From positions 1 to 64,000 of the forward strand of contig NZ_JAAVNE010000008.1 in assembly GCF_012103215.1 (NCBI RefSeq): DNA of 64,000 nt, given 5' to 3'. The notes below the pieces were generated by a model that saw only the letters and a program-made list of their open reading frames with translations, ran no database searches and was not told the DNA's origin. Origin of the DNA: Falsiroseomonas selenitidurans (GTDB lineage: Bacteria > Pseudomonadota > Alphaproteobacteria > Acetobacterales > Acetobacteraceae). Shown one piece after another: positions 16,604 to 25,860 of the stretch. The translations under genes were made by a program, and so were the position numbers. Positions within the stretch are counted from its first letter, which is position 1. The number at the start of each line of letters is the position of its first letter.

Positions 16604-17769
16604 CCGAGCGCATCGCCCGCGTCGAGGCCTTCCGTGTGGTCGTGCCGCGCGAGGTGCCCTATCTCGGCCCGCTCCGGGCCGGGGAGGCGGTGAATGAGCG
16701 CGGCTACTTCATCCGCGCCGGCAACCGCAGCGTCTATCCCACCACCGACACCTCCGTGCTGGTGAAGCTCACCACGGAGTCCGGGGCCGTGGGATGGGGG
16801 GAGTGCTACGCCATCGTCGCCCCCGGCGCGGTGGCGGAGATCATCACCGACCTGCTCGGCCCGCTGGCGATGGGCCGCGACCCGCGCGACCCGGTGCCGC
16901 TGCACGAGGATCTCTACGACACGATGCGTGTGCGCGGCTTCTTCGGCGGCTATTTCGTCGATGCGCTGGCCGGGCTCGACATCGCGGTGTGGGATGTGGC
17001 GGCGCGGCTGGCCGGGCTGCCCCTGGCGCGCCTGCTGGGCGGGCGGCGCCACGGCACGCTGCCGGCCTACCTCTCCGGCCTGCCGAAGCCGAGCCTGGCG
17101 GAGCGGGTCGCCTTCGCCGAGGACTGGGCCGGGCGCGGCTTCACCGCGGTGAAATTCGCCGCCGCGGTGGCGGAGAGGGGGGAGGTGGCGGAGATGGCGG
17201 CGCTGCGCCGCGCGCTCGGCCCCGACATCCGCATCGCCTGCGACATGCACTGGAAGCACACCGCGCTGGCGGCCACCCGGCTTATCGACCGCATGCACGC
17301 GCATGACCTCTGGTTCGCGGAAGCGCCCGTGCAGGCCGAGGACCTGGAGGGGCAGCGCGAGGTCGCGGCCAAGGCCCGCACCTCCATCGCGCTGGGCGAG
17401 GAATGGCGCACCGCCTTCGAATACCGCCCGCGCCTGGTGGCGCGCTGCATGGACATCGTGCAGCCGGAGATGGCGCATACCGGCGTGACGGAGTTCATGA
17501 AGATCGGCCGGATGGCGGAAGCCTTCCACTGCCGGGTGATCCCGCACGCCTCGATCGGCATCGGCATCTTCCAGGCCGCCAGCCTGCAGGCCTCCGTCGC
17601 GCTGCAGCATTGCGACGGGCACGAATACCAGCACTCGATCTTCGACCGGAACCTGCGGTTCCTCGACGGCGACATGGCCTGCGAGGCCGGCGAGTACAGG
17701 CTGCCGGAGGGGCCGGGGCTGGGCGTCGTGCCGAACGCGGCGGTGTGGCAGCACGCCACAAGCCACTGA
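16600..17769 (+). CDS. Mandelate racemase/muconate lactonizing enzyme family protein (enolase superfamily)
   Basis: 389 residues with both enolase-superfamily domains. The capping domain runs to about residue 125 and the barrel follows. Acid/base and metal residues can be followed: Lys in TAVKFAAA, Asp in ACDMHWKHT, Glu in WFAEAPVQAE, Glu in ALGEEWRT, and His in VIPHASIGIG. The KxA rather than KxK pattern points to a sugar-acid dehydratase or racemase subgroup rather than muconate cycloisomerase. It overlaps the Bug receptor gene (ATGA), a strong sign that the imported ligand is its substrate. Next comes an R3 repeat, then the convergent aldehyde dehydrogenase gene. Confidence 0.88.
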   Translation: MTERIARVEAFRVVVPREVPYLGPLRAGEAVNERGYFIRAGNRSVYPTTDTSVLVKLTTESGAVGWGECYAIVAPGAVAEIITDLLGPLAMGRDPRDPVPLHEDLYDTMRVRGFFGGYFVDALAGLDIAVWDVAARLAGLPLARLLGGRRHGTLPAYLSGLPKPSLAERVAFAEDWAGRGFTAVKFAAAVAERGEVAEMAALRRALGPDIRIACDMHWKHTALAATRLIDRMHAHDLWFAEAPVQAEDLEGQREVAAKARTSIALGEEWRTAFEYRPRLVARCMDIVQPEMAHTGVTEFMKIGRMAEAFHCRVIPHASIGIGIFQAASLQASVALQHCDGHEYQHSIFDRNLRFLDGDMACEAGEYRLPEGPGLGVVPNAAVWQHATSH

Positions 17770-17777
17770 CCCGGAAA

Positions 17778-17820
17778 GCCCTCTCCCCCCGCCGGGGGGG
17801 AGAGGGTTGGGTGAGGGGGC
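17778..17820. repeat. Repeat family R3, copy A; strong hairpin at a convergent junction
   Basis: A 12-bp perfect stem (17779-17790 with 17795-17806, CCCTCTCCCCCC against GGGGGGAGAGGG) is followed by TTGGGTGAGGGGG. It lies between stop codons at 17769 and 17822. A near-identical copy is at 27783-27825. Probably a bidirectional transcription stop. Confidence 0.8.
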
Positions 17821-17821
17821 C

Positions 17822-19255
17822 CTACAGCCCCGCCTGGGTCACGAACTTCGTGTTCAGATAGGCCTCGATCGCCTCCGACCCGCCTTCCGAGCCGTAGCCG
17901 CTGTCCTTCATGCCGCCGAAGGGCACTTCCGGCAGCGCCAGGCCGAGATGGTTGATCGTCATCATGCCCGACTCGACGCGGGCAGCGATGGCATTCGCCG
18001 TCTTCGCGCTGCGGGTGAAGGCATAGGAGGCCAGGCCGAAGGGCAGTCGGTTGGCTTCCTCCACCACCTCGTCCAGGTCGCTGAAGGGGGCGATCATGGC
18101 AACGGGGCCGAAGGGCTCCTCGTTCATCATGCGGGCGTCCTTGCCAACGCCGGTCAGCACCGTGGGCTGGTAGAAATAGCCCTTGTTGCCCAGGCGCTCC
18201 CCGCCCGTGTGCACCTCGGCGCCGCGCTGCCGCGCATCGGCCACCAGGCCCTCCACCCAGGGCACCCGGCGTTCATGCGCCAGCGGGCCCATCTGCGTGT
18301 CGCCATCCATGCCGGCGCCGACCTTCAGCGCCTTGGCGATGGCGGTGAAGCGCTCGACGAATTCCGGGTAGGACTTCTCCTGCACCAGGAACCGGGTGGG
18401 GGAGACACACACCTGCCCGGCATTGCGGAACTTGGCGCCGGCCAGGGTCTTGGCCGCATGTTCCAGGTCGGCGTCGTCGAAGACGATCGCCGGCGCATGG
18501 CCGCCGAGTTCCATCGTCACCCGCTTCATGTGCGCGCCGGCCAGCGCGGCCAGGTGCTTGCCGATCGGGGTGGAGCCGGTGAAGGTCACCTTCCGGATCA
18601 CCGGATGCGGCACCAGGTATTCGCTGATCTCGGCCGGCACGCCGAAGACCAGATTCGCGACACCCGCCGGCAGGCCGGCATCGGCAAAGGCGCGGATCAG
18701 CTCGGCCGGGGAGGCAGGGGTTTCCTCCGGCGCCTTGACGATGATGGAGCAGCCGGTCGCCACCGCGGCGGACAGCTTGCGCACCACCTGGTTGATCGGG
18801 AAGTTCCACGGCGTGAAGGCGGCGACGGGGCCGACCGGCTCCTTCACCACCAGCTGGTAGACGCCCTCGGCGCGGGCCGGGATGACGCGGCCATAGGCGC
18901 GGCGCGATTCCTCGGCGAACCAGTCGATGATGTCGGCGGCGGCCAGCACCTCCATCTTCGCCTCGGCGAGCGGCTTGCCCTGCTCCAGCGTCATGTACTG
19001 CGCGATCGTGTCGGCGCGGCCGCGGAAGATGTCCGCCGCCTTGCGCATCAGCTTGGAGCGCTCATAGGCCGAGACCTTCTTCCACAGCGCGAAGCCCTTC
19101 GCCGCCGCCGCCAACGCCTCGTCCAGGTCGTCGGTGGAGGCATGCGCCACCTGGCCGATCACCTCCTCCGTCGCCGGGTTCAGCACGGGCAGGCTGCGGC
19201 CGCCGCGCGCGGGGCGCCAGGTGCCGTCGATGAAGAGCTGGGTGTCCGGATACAT
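17822..19255 (-). CDS. NAD(P)-dependent aldehyde dehydrogenase, succinate-semialdehyde dehydrogenase-like
   Basis: 477 residues, full length. Catalytic Cys283 is in [12 protein letters not shown] and the general base Glu in [19 protein letters not shown] and [11 protein letters not shown] form the cofactor site, and NEEPFGPV and [15 protein letters not shown] are the late family motifs. Closest in style to succinate or 2-ketoglutarate semialdehyde dehydrogenases. Start ATG 19255 has GGGAGA 5 bases upstream. It converges on the sugar-acid cluster and could carry out its final oxidation. The next 238 bp up to 19493 contain no gene, but a possible promoter of the glycosyltransferase unit. Confidence 0.9.
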   Translation of the reverse strand: MYPDTQLFIDGTWRPARGGRSLPVLNPATEEVIGQVAHASTDDLDEALAAAAKGFALWKKVSAYERSKLMRKAADIFRGRADTIAQYMTLEQGKPLAEAKMEVLAAADIIDWFAEESRRAYGRVIPARAEGVYQLVVKEPVGPVAAFTPWNFPINQVVRKLSAAVATGCSIIVKAPEETPASPAELIRAFADAGLPAGVANLVFGVPAEISEYLVPHPVIRKVTFTGSTPIGKHLAALAGAHMKRVTMELGGHAPAIVFDDADLEHAAKTLAGAKFRNAGQVCVSPTRFLVQEKSYPEFVERFTAIAKALKVGAGMDGDTQMGPLAHERRVPWVEGLVADARQRGAEVHTGGERLGNKGYFYQPTVLTGVGKDARMMNEEPFGPVAMIAPFSDLDEVVEEANRLPFGLASYAFTRSAKTANAIAARVESGMMTINHLGLALPEVPFGGMKDSGYGSEGGSEAIEAYLNTKFVTQAGL

Positions 19256-19355
19256 GCGCTTCTCCCTTGCTGTGCCCGCTGCCGTCCGCACCGCCGACCT
19301 GATCGCCTTCGTCGCGGCGCGGGTTCGGCGCCGCATCCCGTGGCGGCGGCCCGTT

Positions 19356-19384
19356 TTGACACCCGGGCGGGGCGCGTGCAAATT
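19356..19384 (+). promoter_or_regulatory. Possible sigma-70 promoter of the glycosyltransferase unit
   Basis: TTGACA at 19356-19361 is a perfect -35 hexamer; 17 bp later CAAATT at 19379-19384 is a weak -10 (3 of 6). It lies 110 bp before the start at 19494 in an otherwise gene-free stretch and points toward the glycosyltransferase genes. Only sequence resemblance supports it. Confidence 0.35.
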
Positions 19385-19493
19385 CGGTGGGCGCGGCTGC
19401 CCAGATCAGCTCTGTCAACTCATGATCTGGTGTGGTTCGGGGTGCCGGGCTAATGCATTCGGGCCTGGAACCGGACTGGGATGATCGCTGGCA

Positions 19494-21950
19494 ATGACCG
19501 AGCCGTTGGACGAGATCGCTGGGCTGGATCGGGCGGTCGAAGACGACGGCCAGGATGACCGGATGCTGCGGCATTTCGACGCCTATTTCTACCGGAGCGC
19601 CTACCCGGACCTGGCCCATCTGGACGACAGGGCAGCATTGGCGCATTTTCGTGCCATCGGTTGGCTCGAAGGCCGCAATCCGAGCGCCAGTTTTGAAACG
19701 AACGGCTATCTGATGGCCAATCCGGATGTCGGCCGGCTCGGCATCAACCCGCTTCTGCACTACGTTACGGTCGGGTTTGCCGAGGGGCGGAACTTTTCAC
19801 CGGGGATACCGATTGCGACGCTGAACGAGATGGCCTTCGGCCGCTCGAGCATGGACTGGGTGGCGATGGCCGCGCCGGTGGTCGATGCACGTCACTACAG
19901 TGCCGGTCTCGGCTTCCGGCCGCCGCCGAGGTTCAGCGCCGCGGCACATTACTGCTTCCGTGGCTGGCTTGAGGGAAGGCTGCCACGCCCCGGCTATGTC
20001 GCACCCTGTGGGGAAGCGCCGGCGGGCGTGCTGGGCCGCCTGCCGCCGCCGATTGCTGCCATCGCGATGGCACAACGTGCGAAGGCCGCAGCGATCGCGC
20101 AGGTCGCGGCAGGTGCGCAGGGCATTTCGCGCCGGCGCCGCTCCGGTTCCGCGAACGAGCCGCAGCGCCCGGCGCCAGCCGCACCGCTGCCGGCCGCCGC
20201 CGGGCCGGACCCGGCCGCGCCACCCCAGCCGGCAGACGAGTCGCTGCGCCTTGAGCGGCGGCTGATGATGCTGGAATGGCAGTCCGCGATGGCTTCCTTC
20301 CTGGCCGCGCCGCCAGAACTGCCGCGCGTGCGGGTGCCGGACCCCTTGCCGGAGGATCCGTCGATGGCAGCCATGGCTGCCCATTTCGACGCCGATTTCT
20401 ACCTTGCGGCCAATGGCGACGTGGCCGCTTCCGGAATCGACCCGCTGCGCCATTTCGCGGAAACCGGCTGGACCGAAGGCCGCGACCCGGCGCCCTGGTT
20501 CAGCACCGGCTACTACCTGCAGACCAACGAGGATGTGGCCGGGCAGGGGATCAACCCCTTCCTGCACTTCCTCCTGCACGGGCGGCGCGAGGGCCGCCTG
20601 CCGAAGCGGCTTGGCGACGCGCGCCGGCGCCTGCTGGACACGCTGCTGCCGCCCGAGCGCAAGACCGACCATTACGTGACACCCGAGCATGATCGCCTGG
20701 ACCCGGCGGCATTGCGCCGCCGTCTCGCCGCGGTGATCCTCGCTGCCCGTGGCGTGGTGCTGTCGGTCAGCCATGACTGCTACCCCCTGGTCACCGGCGG
20801 CACGCAGATCTTCATCGCGGATGAACAGCAGCGCTTCAACGAGCGTGGCTACGCCTACATCCACCTGTCGCCCCTGCGCGGCGGGTTGACGCTGCGCGGC
20901 GCGCCGGCCGAGGAGACGTTGACCCGCCTTGTGCTGGATGGCGAGGTTGCGGGCGTTGCGACGGATGCGGAAATCGCCGCGACGCTCGCCGACCTGCGCG
21001 CGGACATGCCGGCGGAGCGCTTGGTCGCCATCCACTGCGCCCTGGGTCATTCCATCGAGGGATTGCTCGGCGCCTGCCTGGCGCTGCAGCCGGGCCGCGC
21101 CTTCTACTGGGTGCATGACTATTCCTCGATCTGCACCGGCTTCAACCTGCTGCGCAACGAGGTGGCGTTCTGCGGCGCCCCGCCACCCGATTCGGTGGCC
21201 TGTTCCGTCTGCATCTTCGGTGAGTCGCGGCCGCCGCACCTCGCTCGGATGCGACGGCTGTTCGATGCGCTGTCCTTCACCGTGGTCGCCCCCTCGGATG
21301 CGGCGCGGGAGGTCTGGCTGCGCGGCAGCGACCTGCCGGCCGCCGCGGTCGTGACGGTGGAGCATTGCCGGCTCTCCGCCGCCAGCGCGGCACGCGATCC
21401 GCGCCCGGCGGAGGCAATCGGCACGGCTGCGCATCCGGTGCGGGTCGGCTATATCGGCTGGCCCGGCGTGCACAAGGGATGGGACGTCTTCGTGCAGGCG
21501 GTGGAAGCGGTCGGTGCCAACCCCGGCTACGACTTCTACCATTTCGGCACGCCCTCCGCCTTCACCAGCCATCCGCCCTTGCAGCGCGTGCCGGCGGTGG
21601 TCAGCCCGCAGGACCGCAGCGCCATGGTGGGGCTGCTGGCGCAGCACGCCATCGACCTGGTGGTCATCGCCTCACCCTGGCCGGAAACCTTCTCCTATGT
21701 GGCCTATGAGGCGCTGGCGGCGGGGTGCGATGTGATCACCGTGGCCGACAGCGGCAATGTCGCGACAACCATCCAGCGCACGGATCGCGGCCAGGTGTTG
21801 CCCGATGGCGACGCGCTGGTGGACTTCTTCCGCAGCGGCAAGGCCATCGCCTATGCCCGGCTGCGTGCCCGCTACATGCAGCCGCGCGGCACGCTTTCCC
21901 ATGCCGGGACGACAGCGGCGCTGGTGTTCCGACCGCAGGCGGTGGAGTAG
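19494..21950 (+). CDS. Large glycosyltransferase (GT4-like) with N-terminal NPDVA...EGR repeats
   Basis: 818 residues. The N-terminal ~375 contain a repeated ~35-residue unit of the form FDxxFYLxxNPDVAxxGxxPLxHFxxxGxxEGRxP, at about 27-62, 67-102, a degenerate copy near 131-165, then 298-332 and 337-370. A proline/alanine-rich linker (about 205-285) separates the groups. From about 410 the protein looks like a family 4 glycosyltransferase: VLSVSHDCYPLVTGGTQIF at the first strand, RVGYIGWPGVHKGWDVFVQAV at the start of the donor domain and a PWPETFSYVAYEALAAGCDVI segment with the E-x7-E-type pattern. Cytoplasmic; no signal peptide. First gene of a glycan-modification block; the next gene starts 5 bp downstream. 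Confidence 0.8.
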   Translation: MTEPLDEIAGLDRAVEDDGQDDRMLRHFDAYFYRSAYPDLAHLDDRAALAHFRAIGWLEGRNPSASFETNGYLMANPDVGRLGINPLLHYVTVGFAEGRNFSPGIPIATLNEMAFGRSSMDWVAMAAPVVDARHYSAGLGFRPPPRFSAAAHYCFRGWLEGRLPRPGYVAPCGEAPAGVLGRLPPPIAAIAMAQRAKAAAIAQVAAGAQGISRRRRSGSANEPQRPAPAAPLPAAAGPDPAAPPQPADESLRLERRLMMLEWQSAMASFLAAPPELPRVRVPDPLPEDPSMAAMAAHFDADFYLAANGDVAASGIDPLRHFAETGWTEGRDPAPWFSTGYYLQTNEDVAGQGINPFLHFLLHGRREGRLPKRLGDARRRLLDTLLPPERKTDHYVTPEHDRLDPAALRRRLAAVILAARGVVLSVSHDCYPLVTGGTQIFIADEQQRFNERGYAYIHLSPLRGGLTLRGAPAEETLTRLVLDGEVAGVATDAEIAATLADLRADMPAERLVAIHCALGHSIEGLLGACLALQPGRAFYWVHDYSSICTGFNLLRNEVAFCGAPPPDSVACSVCIFGESRPPHLARMRRLFDALSFTVVAPSDAAREVWLRGSDLPAAAVVTVEHCRLSAASAARDPRPAEAIGTAAHPVRVGYIGWPGVHKGWDVFVQAVEAVGANPGYDFYHFGTPSAFTSHPPLQRVPAVVSPQDRSAMVGLLAQHAIDLVVIASPWPETFSYVAYEALAAGCDVITVADSGNVATTIQRTDRGQVLPDGDALVDFFRSGKAIAYARLRARYMQPRGTLSHAGTTAALVFRPQAVE

Positions 21951-21955
21951 GTCGC

Positions 21956-22996
21956 ATGGCCGATGTGCACGCCTATACCAGTTTCACCTACGCCTATCTC
22001 TCCCGCGCCCGCACGCTGGCTGCCAGTCTGCGCCGCCGGCACCCGGACTGGACGCTTTGGGCCGTGATGGTGGACCGTCCGCCACCCGGCTTCGACAACA
22101 GCGCCTGGGCCGGCGAATTCGACCACGTGATCGACGCAGAGGACCTATACCCGGACGGCTGGTCCGGCTGGATCTTCCGCCACGACATCGTCGAGGCCTG
22201 CACCGCGGTGAAGGGCCGGGCCCTGCAGCACCTGCTGGCCAGCGGTGCGGAGAAGGTCATCTACCTGGACCCCGACATCGCCGTGTTCCACGACCTGGCC
22301 CCGATCGTGCGCCGGCTGGACACCGCCTCCATCGTCCTGACGCCGCACCAGGTGGAGCCCAACGCGACGGACTGGGCCTTCGCCGACAACGAGCACACCT
22401 CGATGCGCTATGGCATCTTCAACCTCGGCTTCCTCGCGGTGCGCAACGATGCCACCGGCCGGGCGATGGCCGATTGGTGGGCCGGCTGTCTGAAGCGCGC
22501 CTGCTATGACGACGTCGCCAACGGTATCTTCACCGACCAGAAATACTGCGACCACGTGCCCGGCCTGTTCCCGGACGTGCATGTGGAACGCGACCCCGGC
22601 TTCAACGTGGCCAGCTGGAACCTCTCCCGCCGTCGGCTCAGCATCGAACGGGGCGGCGACATCCTGGTGAACGGCGCGCCGCTGCGATTCTACCATTTCA
22701 CCAAGATCGGCTCCGCCGGCGATGTGATGACCGACCGCTACGCCCGTGGCAACCTGGCGGTATTCGAGGTCTGGACCTGGTACAAACGCGCCATCGCCTC
22801 CCGCGCCCTGCCGGGCATACCGCGTGGCTGGTGGACCTATGGCACCTTCTCGGACGGCACGCCGATCCCCAAGGCGGTGCGGGTGCTGTACCGCACGCGG
22901 CAGGACCTGATGAACCATTTCACCGATCCCTTCACAGTGACCGACGACGGCTTCCTGCCCTGGCTGCGGGTGGAGGCGCCGGCGCTGCTGGCCTGA
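21956..22996 (+). CDS. Glycosyltransferase with DxD motif (GT8-like)
   Basis: 346 residues. N-terminal SFTYAYLSRARTLAASLRRRHPDW is the usual start of GT-A enzymes of the family 8 kind (array of Ala-Leu in the first helix), and VIYLDPDIAVF provides the D-x-D motif for metal and nucleotide sugar. HTSMRYGIFNLGFLAV and later RFYHFTKIG (His-Phe-x-Gly-like) complete the expected pattern. Start ATG 21956 is 6 bp after the stop of the previous gene; the open frame further upstream is a shadow. It is part of a four-gene plus-strand run with the repeat-bearing glycosyltransferase and two methyltransferases. Acceptor unknown. Confidence 0.83.
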   Translation: MADVHAYTSFTYAYLSRARTLAASLRRRHPDWTLWAVMVDRPPPGFDNSAWAGEFDHVIDAEDLYPDGWSGWIFRHDIVEACTAVKGRALQHLLASGAEKVIYLDPDIAVFHDLAPIVRRLDTASIVLTPHQVEPNATDWAFADNEHTSMRYGIFNLGFLAVRNDATGRAMADWWAGCLKRACYDDVANGIFTDQKYCDHVPGLFPDVHVERDPGFNVASWNLSRRRLSIERGGDILVNGAPLRFYHFTKIGSAGDVMTDRYARGNLAVFEVWTWYKRAIASRALPGIPRGWWTYGTFSDGTPIPKAVRVLYRTRQDLMNHFTDPFTVTDDGFLPWLRVEAPALLA

Positions 22997-23013
22997 AGGG
23001 GAGGAACGGGCGG

Positions 23014-23889
23014 ATGATCGAGACGATCGCCACGCGCTACGGCCCGATGCTGTGCTTCGCGGCGGATCGCGTGATCTCACGTGCGCTGCGCCTGTACGGC
23101 GAATGGGCGGAGCACGAGGTGCATCTGCTGTCGGCGCATATCCGGGCGGACGGGCTGGTGCTGGATGTCGGTGCCAATATCGGCACCCACACGCTGGCCT
23201 TCGCCCGTCGTCACCCCGCCGCCCTGGTCTGGGGGTTCGAGCCCCAGCCGCAGGCCGCGGCGCTGGCGCAGGTGAACTGTCTGGTCAACCGGGCCGGCAA
23301 TGCCAGCATCACCCAGGCCGCCTGCGGGTCCACCCATGGCGGCGTGATGGTGGCGCCGGCCGCCTCCGTCGCCGACAACAGCGGCGGCTACAGCCTGGTC
23401 CAGGCCGCGCATGGCGCCATTCCCGTGGCCTGGGTGCCTGGCCAGCCCGTGGCGCTGCCACCGCCGCCCAGCGCGCTGGTGCCGGTGCTGCCGCTCGATT
23501 CGCTGGCCCGCCCGCGCCGCACCTGCCTGCTGAAGATCGACGTGGAGGGGATGGAGGCCGCGGTGCTGGCCGGCGCGCGCCAGCTGATCGCGGAAGACCG
23601 CCCGGCGATCTTCTTCGAGGTGGTGCAGACGAATGGACTTGCCGAGTCGCTGGCGATTCTCTCGGCCCTTGGCTACGCCTGCCACTGGCTGGAGACCCAC
23701 CCCTTCAACCGCGCCAACTGGCGGGGCGAGGAGCAGAATGCCTGGTGGCGCACGGAGATGGGCGTACTGGCGCTGCCGGAGCCGGGCCGGGCGCCGGACC
23801 TGCCGGAGGTGACCGGGGTGCCGGAGGCCGCGCCGCACCGGTTGGATTCCCGCGCAGGTATCGCTGTGCCAGTTTGGCAGCCCGAGTGA
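23014..23889 (+). CDS. FkbM family methyltransferase
   Basis: 291 residues. SAM-binding motif I is GLVLDVGANIGTHTLAFA (about residues 43-60), followed by VWGFEPQPQ (acidic residue after strand 2) and by LLKIDVEGMEAAVLAGA, the second FkbM hallmark with Asp and Glu for the active site. Members O-methylate sugars in glycans and natural products. AAGGGGAGGAAC lies just upstream of ATG 23014, 17 bp after the previous stop. The last ~60 residues are less conserved and proline-rich. Placed with two glycosyltransferases, it probably decorates the same glycan. Confidence 0.88.
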   Translation: MIETIATRYGPMLCFAADRVISRALRLYGEWAEHEVHLLSAHIRADGLVLDVGANIGTHTLAFARRHPAALVWGFEPQPQAAALAQVNCLVNRAGNASITQAACGSTHGGVMVAPAASVADNSGGYSLVQAAHGAIPVAWVPGQPVALPPPPSALVPVLPLDSLARPRRTCLLKIDVEGMEAAVLAGARQLIAEDRPAIFFEVVQTNGLAESLAILSALGYACHWLETHPFNRANWRGEEQNAWWRTEMGVLALPEPGRAPDLPEVTGVPEAAPHRLDSRAGIAVPVWQPE

Positions 23890-23925
23890 AAAAGTGTATT
23901 CCCTCGTAAAACAGAAAGACCATCG

Positions 23926-24711
23926 ATGAATTACACGATCAGCGATCCATCGATGCACGTCAAGGTCAACGAATTGGCCGACCACATCGCGAGCTGGACT
24001 TCTGTGCTCGGTGACCTGGACGGTAAGCGCATCCTCGATTTTGGCTGCGGGGGCGGGTTTACCGCCTTCGGCATGGCGACGCGGTTTCCGAACGCCACGG
24101 TAATCGGAATCGATGTCAATTCCGAAAGCGACCAGCTGCTACAAAATCTACAGAAATATTCCAGCCTGACCGAGCTGCCGCCCAACCTGAAATTCTATAC
24201 GATCCGCCCGGGCGAAAAAATCCCAGACCGCCCCTACGATATGATGTTCAGCTGGTCTGTTTTCGAACATGTCCATCTCTCCATCTTGGATTCAATTCTC
24301 CAGGATATGAATGATGCCCTAAACAGCGACGGTGGGCTATTTGTCCAGATTGCTCCATTGTTCTTCTCTCCGGAAGGTTCTCATCTCTGGGAAATCGGTC
24401 TGACGCACTGGCAGCATCTGGAATGGCAGCTCTCCGATCTTGAAGGCGCGATCCGGCACAGCCCAAGAATTTCCCGCGAGCGGTCGCAGCAGTTGTGGAG
24501 CATGTTCAGCACTCTCAACCGTATCACTCCCAAGCATCTCCTCAGCCGGGTGACCGCTTCCGGCTTCAAGCTCGTCCGGGAACAGCAGAATAAGACCGAT
24601 GCCAAGATACCGGATGCACTGTCGGAAGTTTACGCCGAGGATGTGTTGCGGACCTTCCAGATCGTCGCTCTCTTCCGGAAGATGAATTCAGCGGATGCAT
24701 CGGGAACATGA
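23926..24711 (+). CDS. Class I SAM-dependent methyltransferase, AT-rich gene
   Basis: 261 residues. GKRILDFGCGGGFTAFGMA (about 34-52) is SAM motif I, VIGIDVN supplies the ribose-binding acidic residue, and YDMMFSWSVFEHVHL is the motif around strand 4. It resembles UbiE/Methyltransf_11 type small-molecule or sugar methyltransferases. Third-position bases are visibly richer in A and T than in neighbouring genes, and the leader (AAAAAGTG...AAAACAGAAAG) is AT-rich too, suggesting acquisition from a different genome. It ends 30 bp from the stop of the convergent sulfotransferase gene. Confidence 0.86.
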   Translation: MNYTISDPSMHVKVNELADHIASWTSVLGDLDGKRILDFGCGGGFTAFGMATRFPNATVIGIDVNSESDQLLQNLQKYSSLTELPPNLKFYTIRPGEKIPDRPYDMMFSWSVFEHVHLSILDSILQDMNDALNSDGGLFVQIAPLFFSPEGSHLWEIGLTHWQHLEWQLSDLEGAIRHSPRISRERSQQLWSMFSTLNRITPKHLLSRVTASGFKLVREQQNKTDAKIPDALSEVYAEDVLRTFQIVALFRKMNSADASGT

Positions 24712-24741
24712 CATCGCCTAGAGGCCGTGGGTTCGGGCGGT

Positions 24742-25659
24742 TCACGTTGCCTGCGTGGGGATTTGATCTAAATTGCAGATCCTCAGTCTTCTGTAGAGAT
24801 TTTCGTAAAATATGATATCGTCATCCGGCGCTATGGCGCTGGAGCTCACGATATAACCTTCGAGGCTCGAGCGTATTTTCTGGTCGAGGTAGCCCAGCAC
24901 GCGCTCGGTTTCCTCGCTCGGTTGTGATGAGAGAAACGAGTCGAAGCTGGACGTGATCTCTGTCCTGAGTTGATCGATCATTGGCGAGTTGACATCGACC
25001 GATCTTGATTTTGCCTCGGCTTGGCAAATGATTCCCAAGGATGTCGCGAAGGCCAGGGACCGAGGTGGGGTTCGGTTTGCTCTTATATCCGGCGCCGATA
25101 CAGTGATTCCGAGGGCATCAAAAAAACATTGGATCAACCCGCCATTCTGCCCCGCGAGTTCAAACGAAACTGAACAGACCCGTTCGGGGAGGTTCCAGAA
25201 CGATTTCGCACACGCGATCCACCATGGGGCCAATCGGTTGTCGGACAGCGACAGGGAGCCGTTGTAGATAATCTGCTCCAGATAGGAACGCAGGACGTCA
25301 GTTAACGAACGACTGACCATGATGAATTCAACCGTATCTGCGTTGCCTCTGAGGGCATCAAGAAGCCCCTGAAATTCATCAGGGTGCCCCGCAATGGAAA
25401 AAATGCGCTCTGCCGACAGCATGACGGTGCTGCAGCCGTGCCCAATTGCCTGTTCTGCCCTCCTGCTCAGCAAATCGTTCAGGCACTTTGCGTCGCGGCG
25501 CATAGCAAGGTCGTAGATCAGGTAATCCGATGCGACAGACGGATCTGCGACGTTGAAGTAAATTCCTTGTTCGATCAAGGAGTCGCGGGCGCTCGCCAAG
25601 GCGAGTTGGATCGAAGTCGATCCAGCTTTCGGCATACCGACGTGGAAGACTATCTTCAT
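24742..25659 (-). CDS. Sulfotransferase-like protein, AT-rich gene
   Basis: 305 residues. It begins MKIVFHVGMPKAGSTSIQ, where KAGSTS is the 5'-phosphosulfate loop of PAPS-dependent sulfotransferases. VEFIMVSRSLTDVLRSYLEQ supplies the 3'-phosphate motif (Arg and Ser ahead of the helix). Such bacterial enzymes sulfate carbohydrates or lipids. ATG 25659 is preferred because the conserved P-loop starts immediately after it; a TTG at 25689 would add ten residues unlike the family. Codon composition is AT-rich like the neighbouring methyltransferase, so the two probably arrived together. The 201 bp up to 25860 show no gene. Confidence 0.83.
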   Translation of the reverse strand: MKIVFHVGMPKAGSTSIQLALASARDSLIEQGIYFNVADPSVASDYLIYDLAMRRDAKCLNDLLSRRAEQAIGHGCSTVMLSAERIFSIAGHPDEFQGLLDALRGNADTVEFIMVSRSLTDVLRSYLEQIIYNGSLSLSDNRLAPWWIACAKSFWNLPERVCSVSFELAGQNGGLIQCFFDALGITVSAPDIRANRTPPRSLAFATSLGIICQAEAKSRSVDVNSPMIDQLRTEITSSFDSFLSSQPSEETERVLGYLDQKIRSSLEGYIVSSSAIAPDDDIIFYENLYRRLRICNLDQIPTQAT

Positions 25660-25860
25660 TTGGCATGCCAGATGTCTTTGATAGGACAAATCGCTTTATC
25701 GTTCCGTCGACGTGCATCTTTCATCGAGTGTCCATCGTTCAAAGAACCGTACCACCCTGGCACTGTCGGGGAATGGCCCCAATAGCCGCCATGGTTGCGA
25801 AGCCGAGACGGCACCTGTCGCGTCGCAGACTGGACCGCTAAGCTGGAGCCGCAGGGTCGC

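Noticed and set aside
25660..25689. TTG 25689 as sulfotransferase start
   Set aside because: Adds residues unlike the family; ATG 25659 is directly ahead of the P-loop strand.
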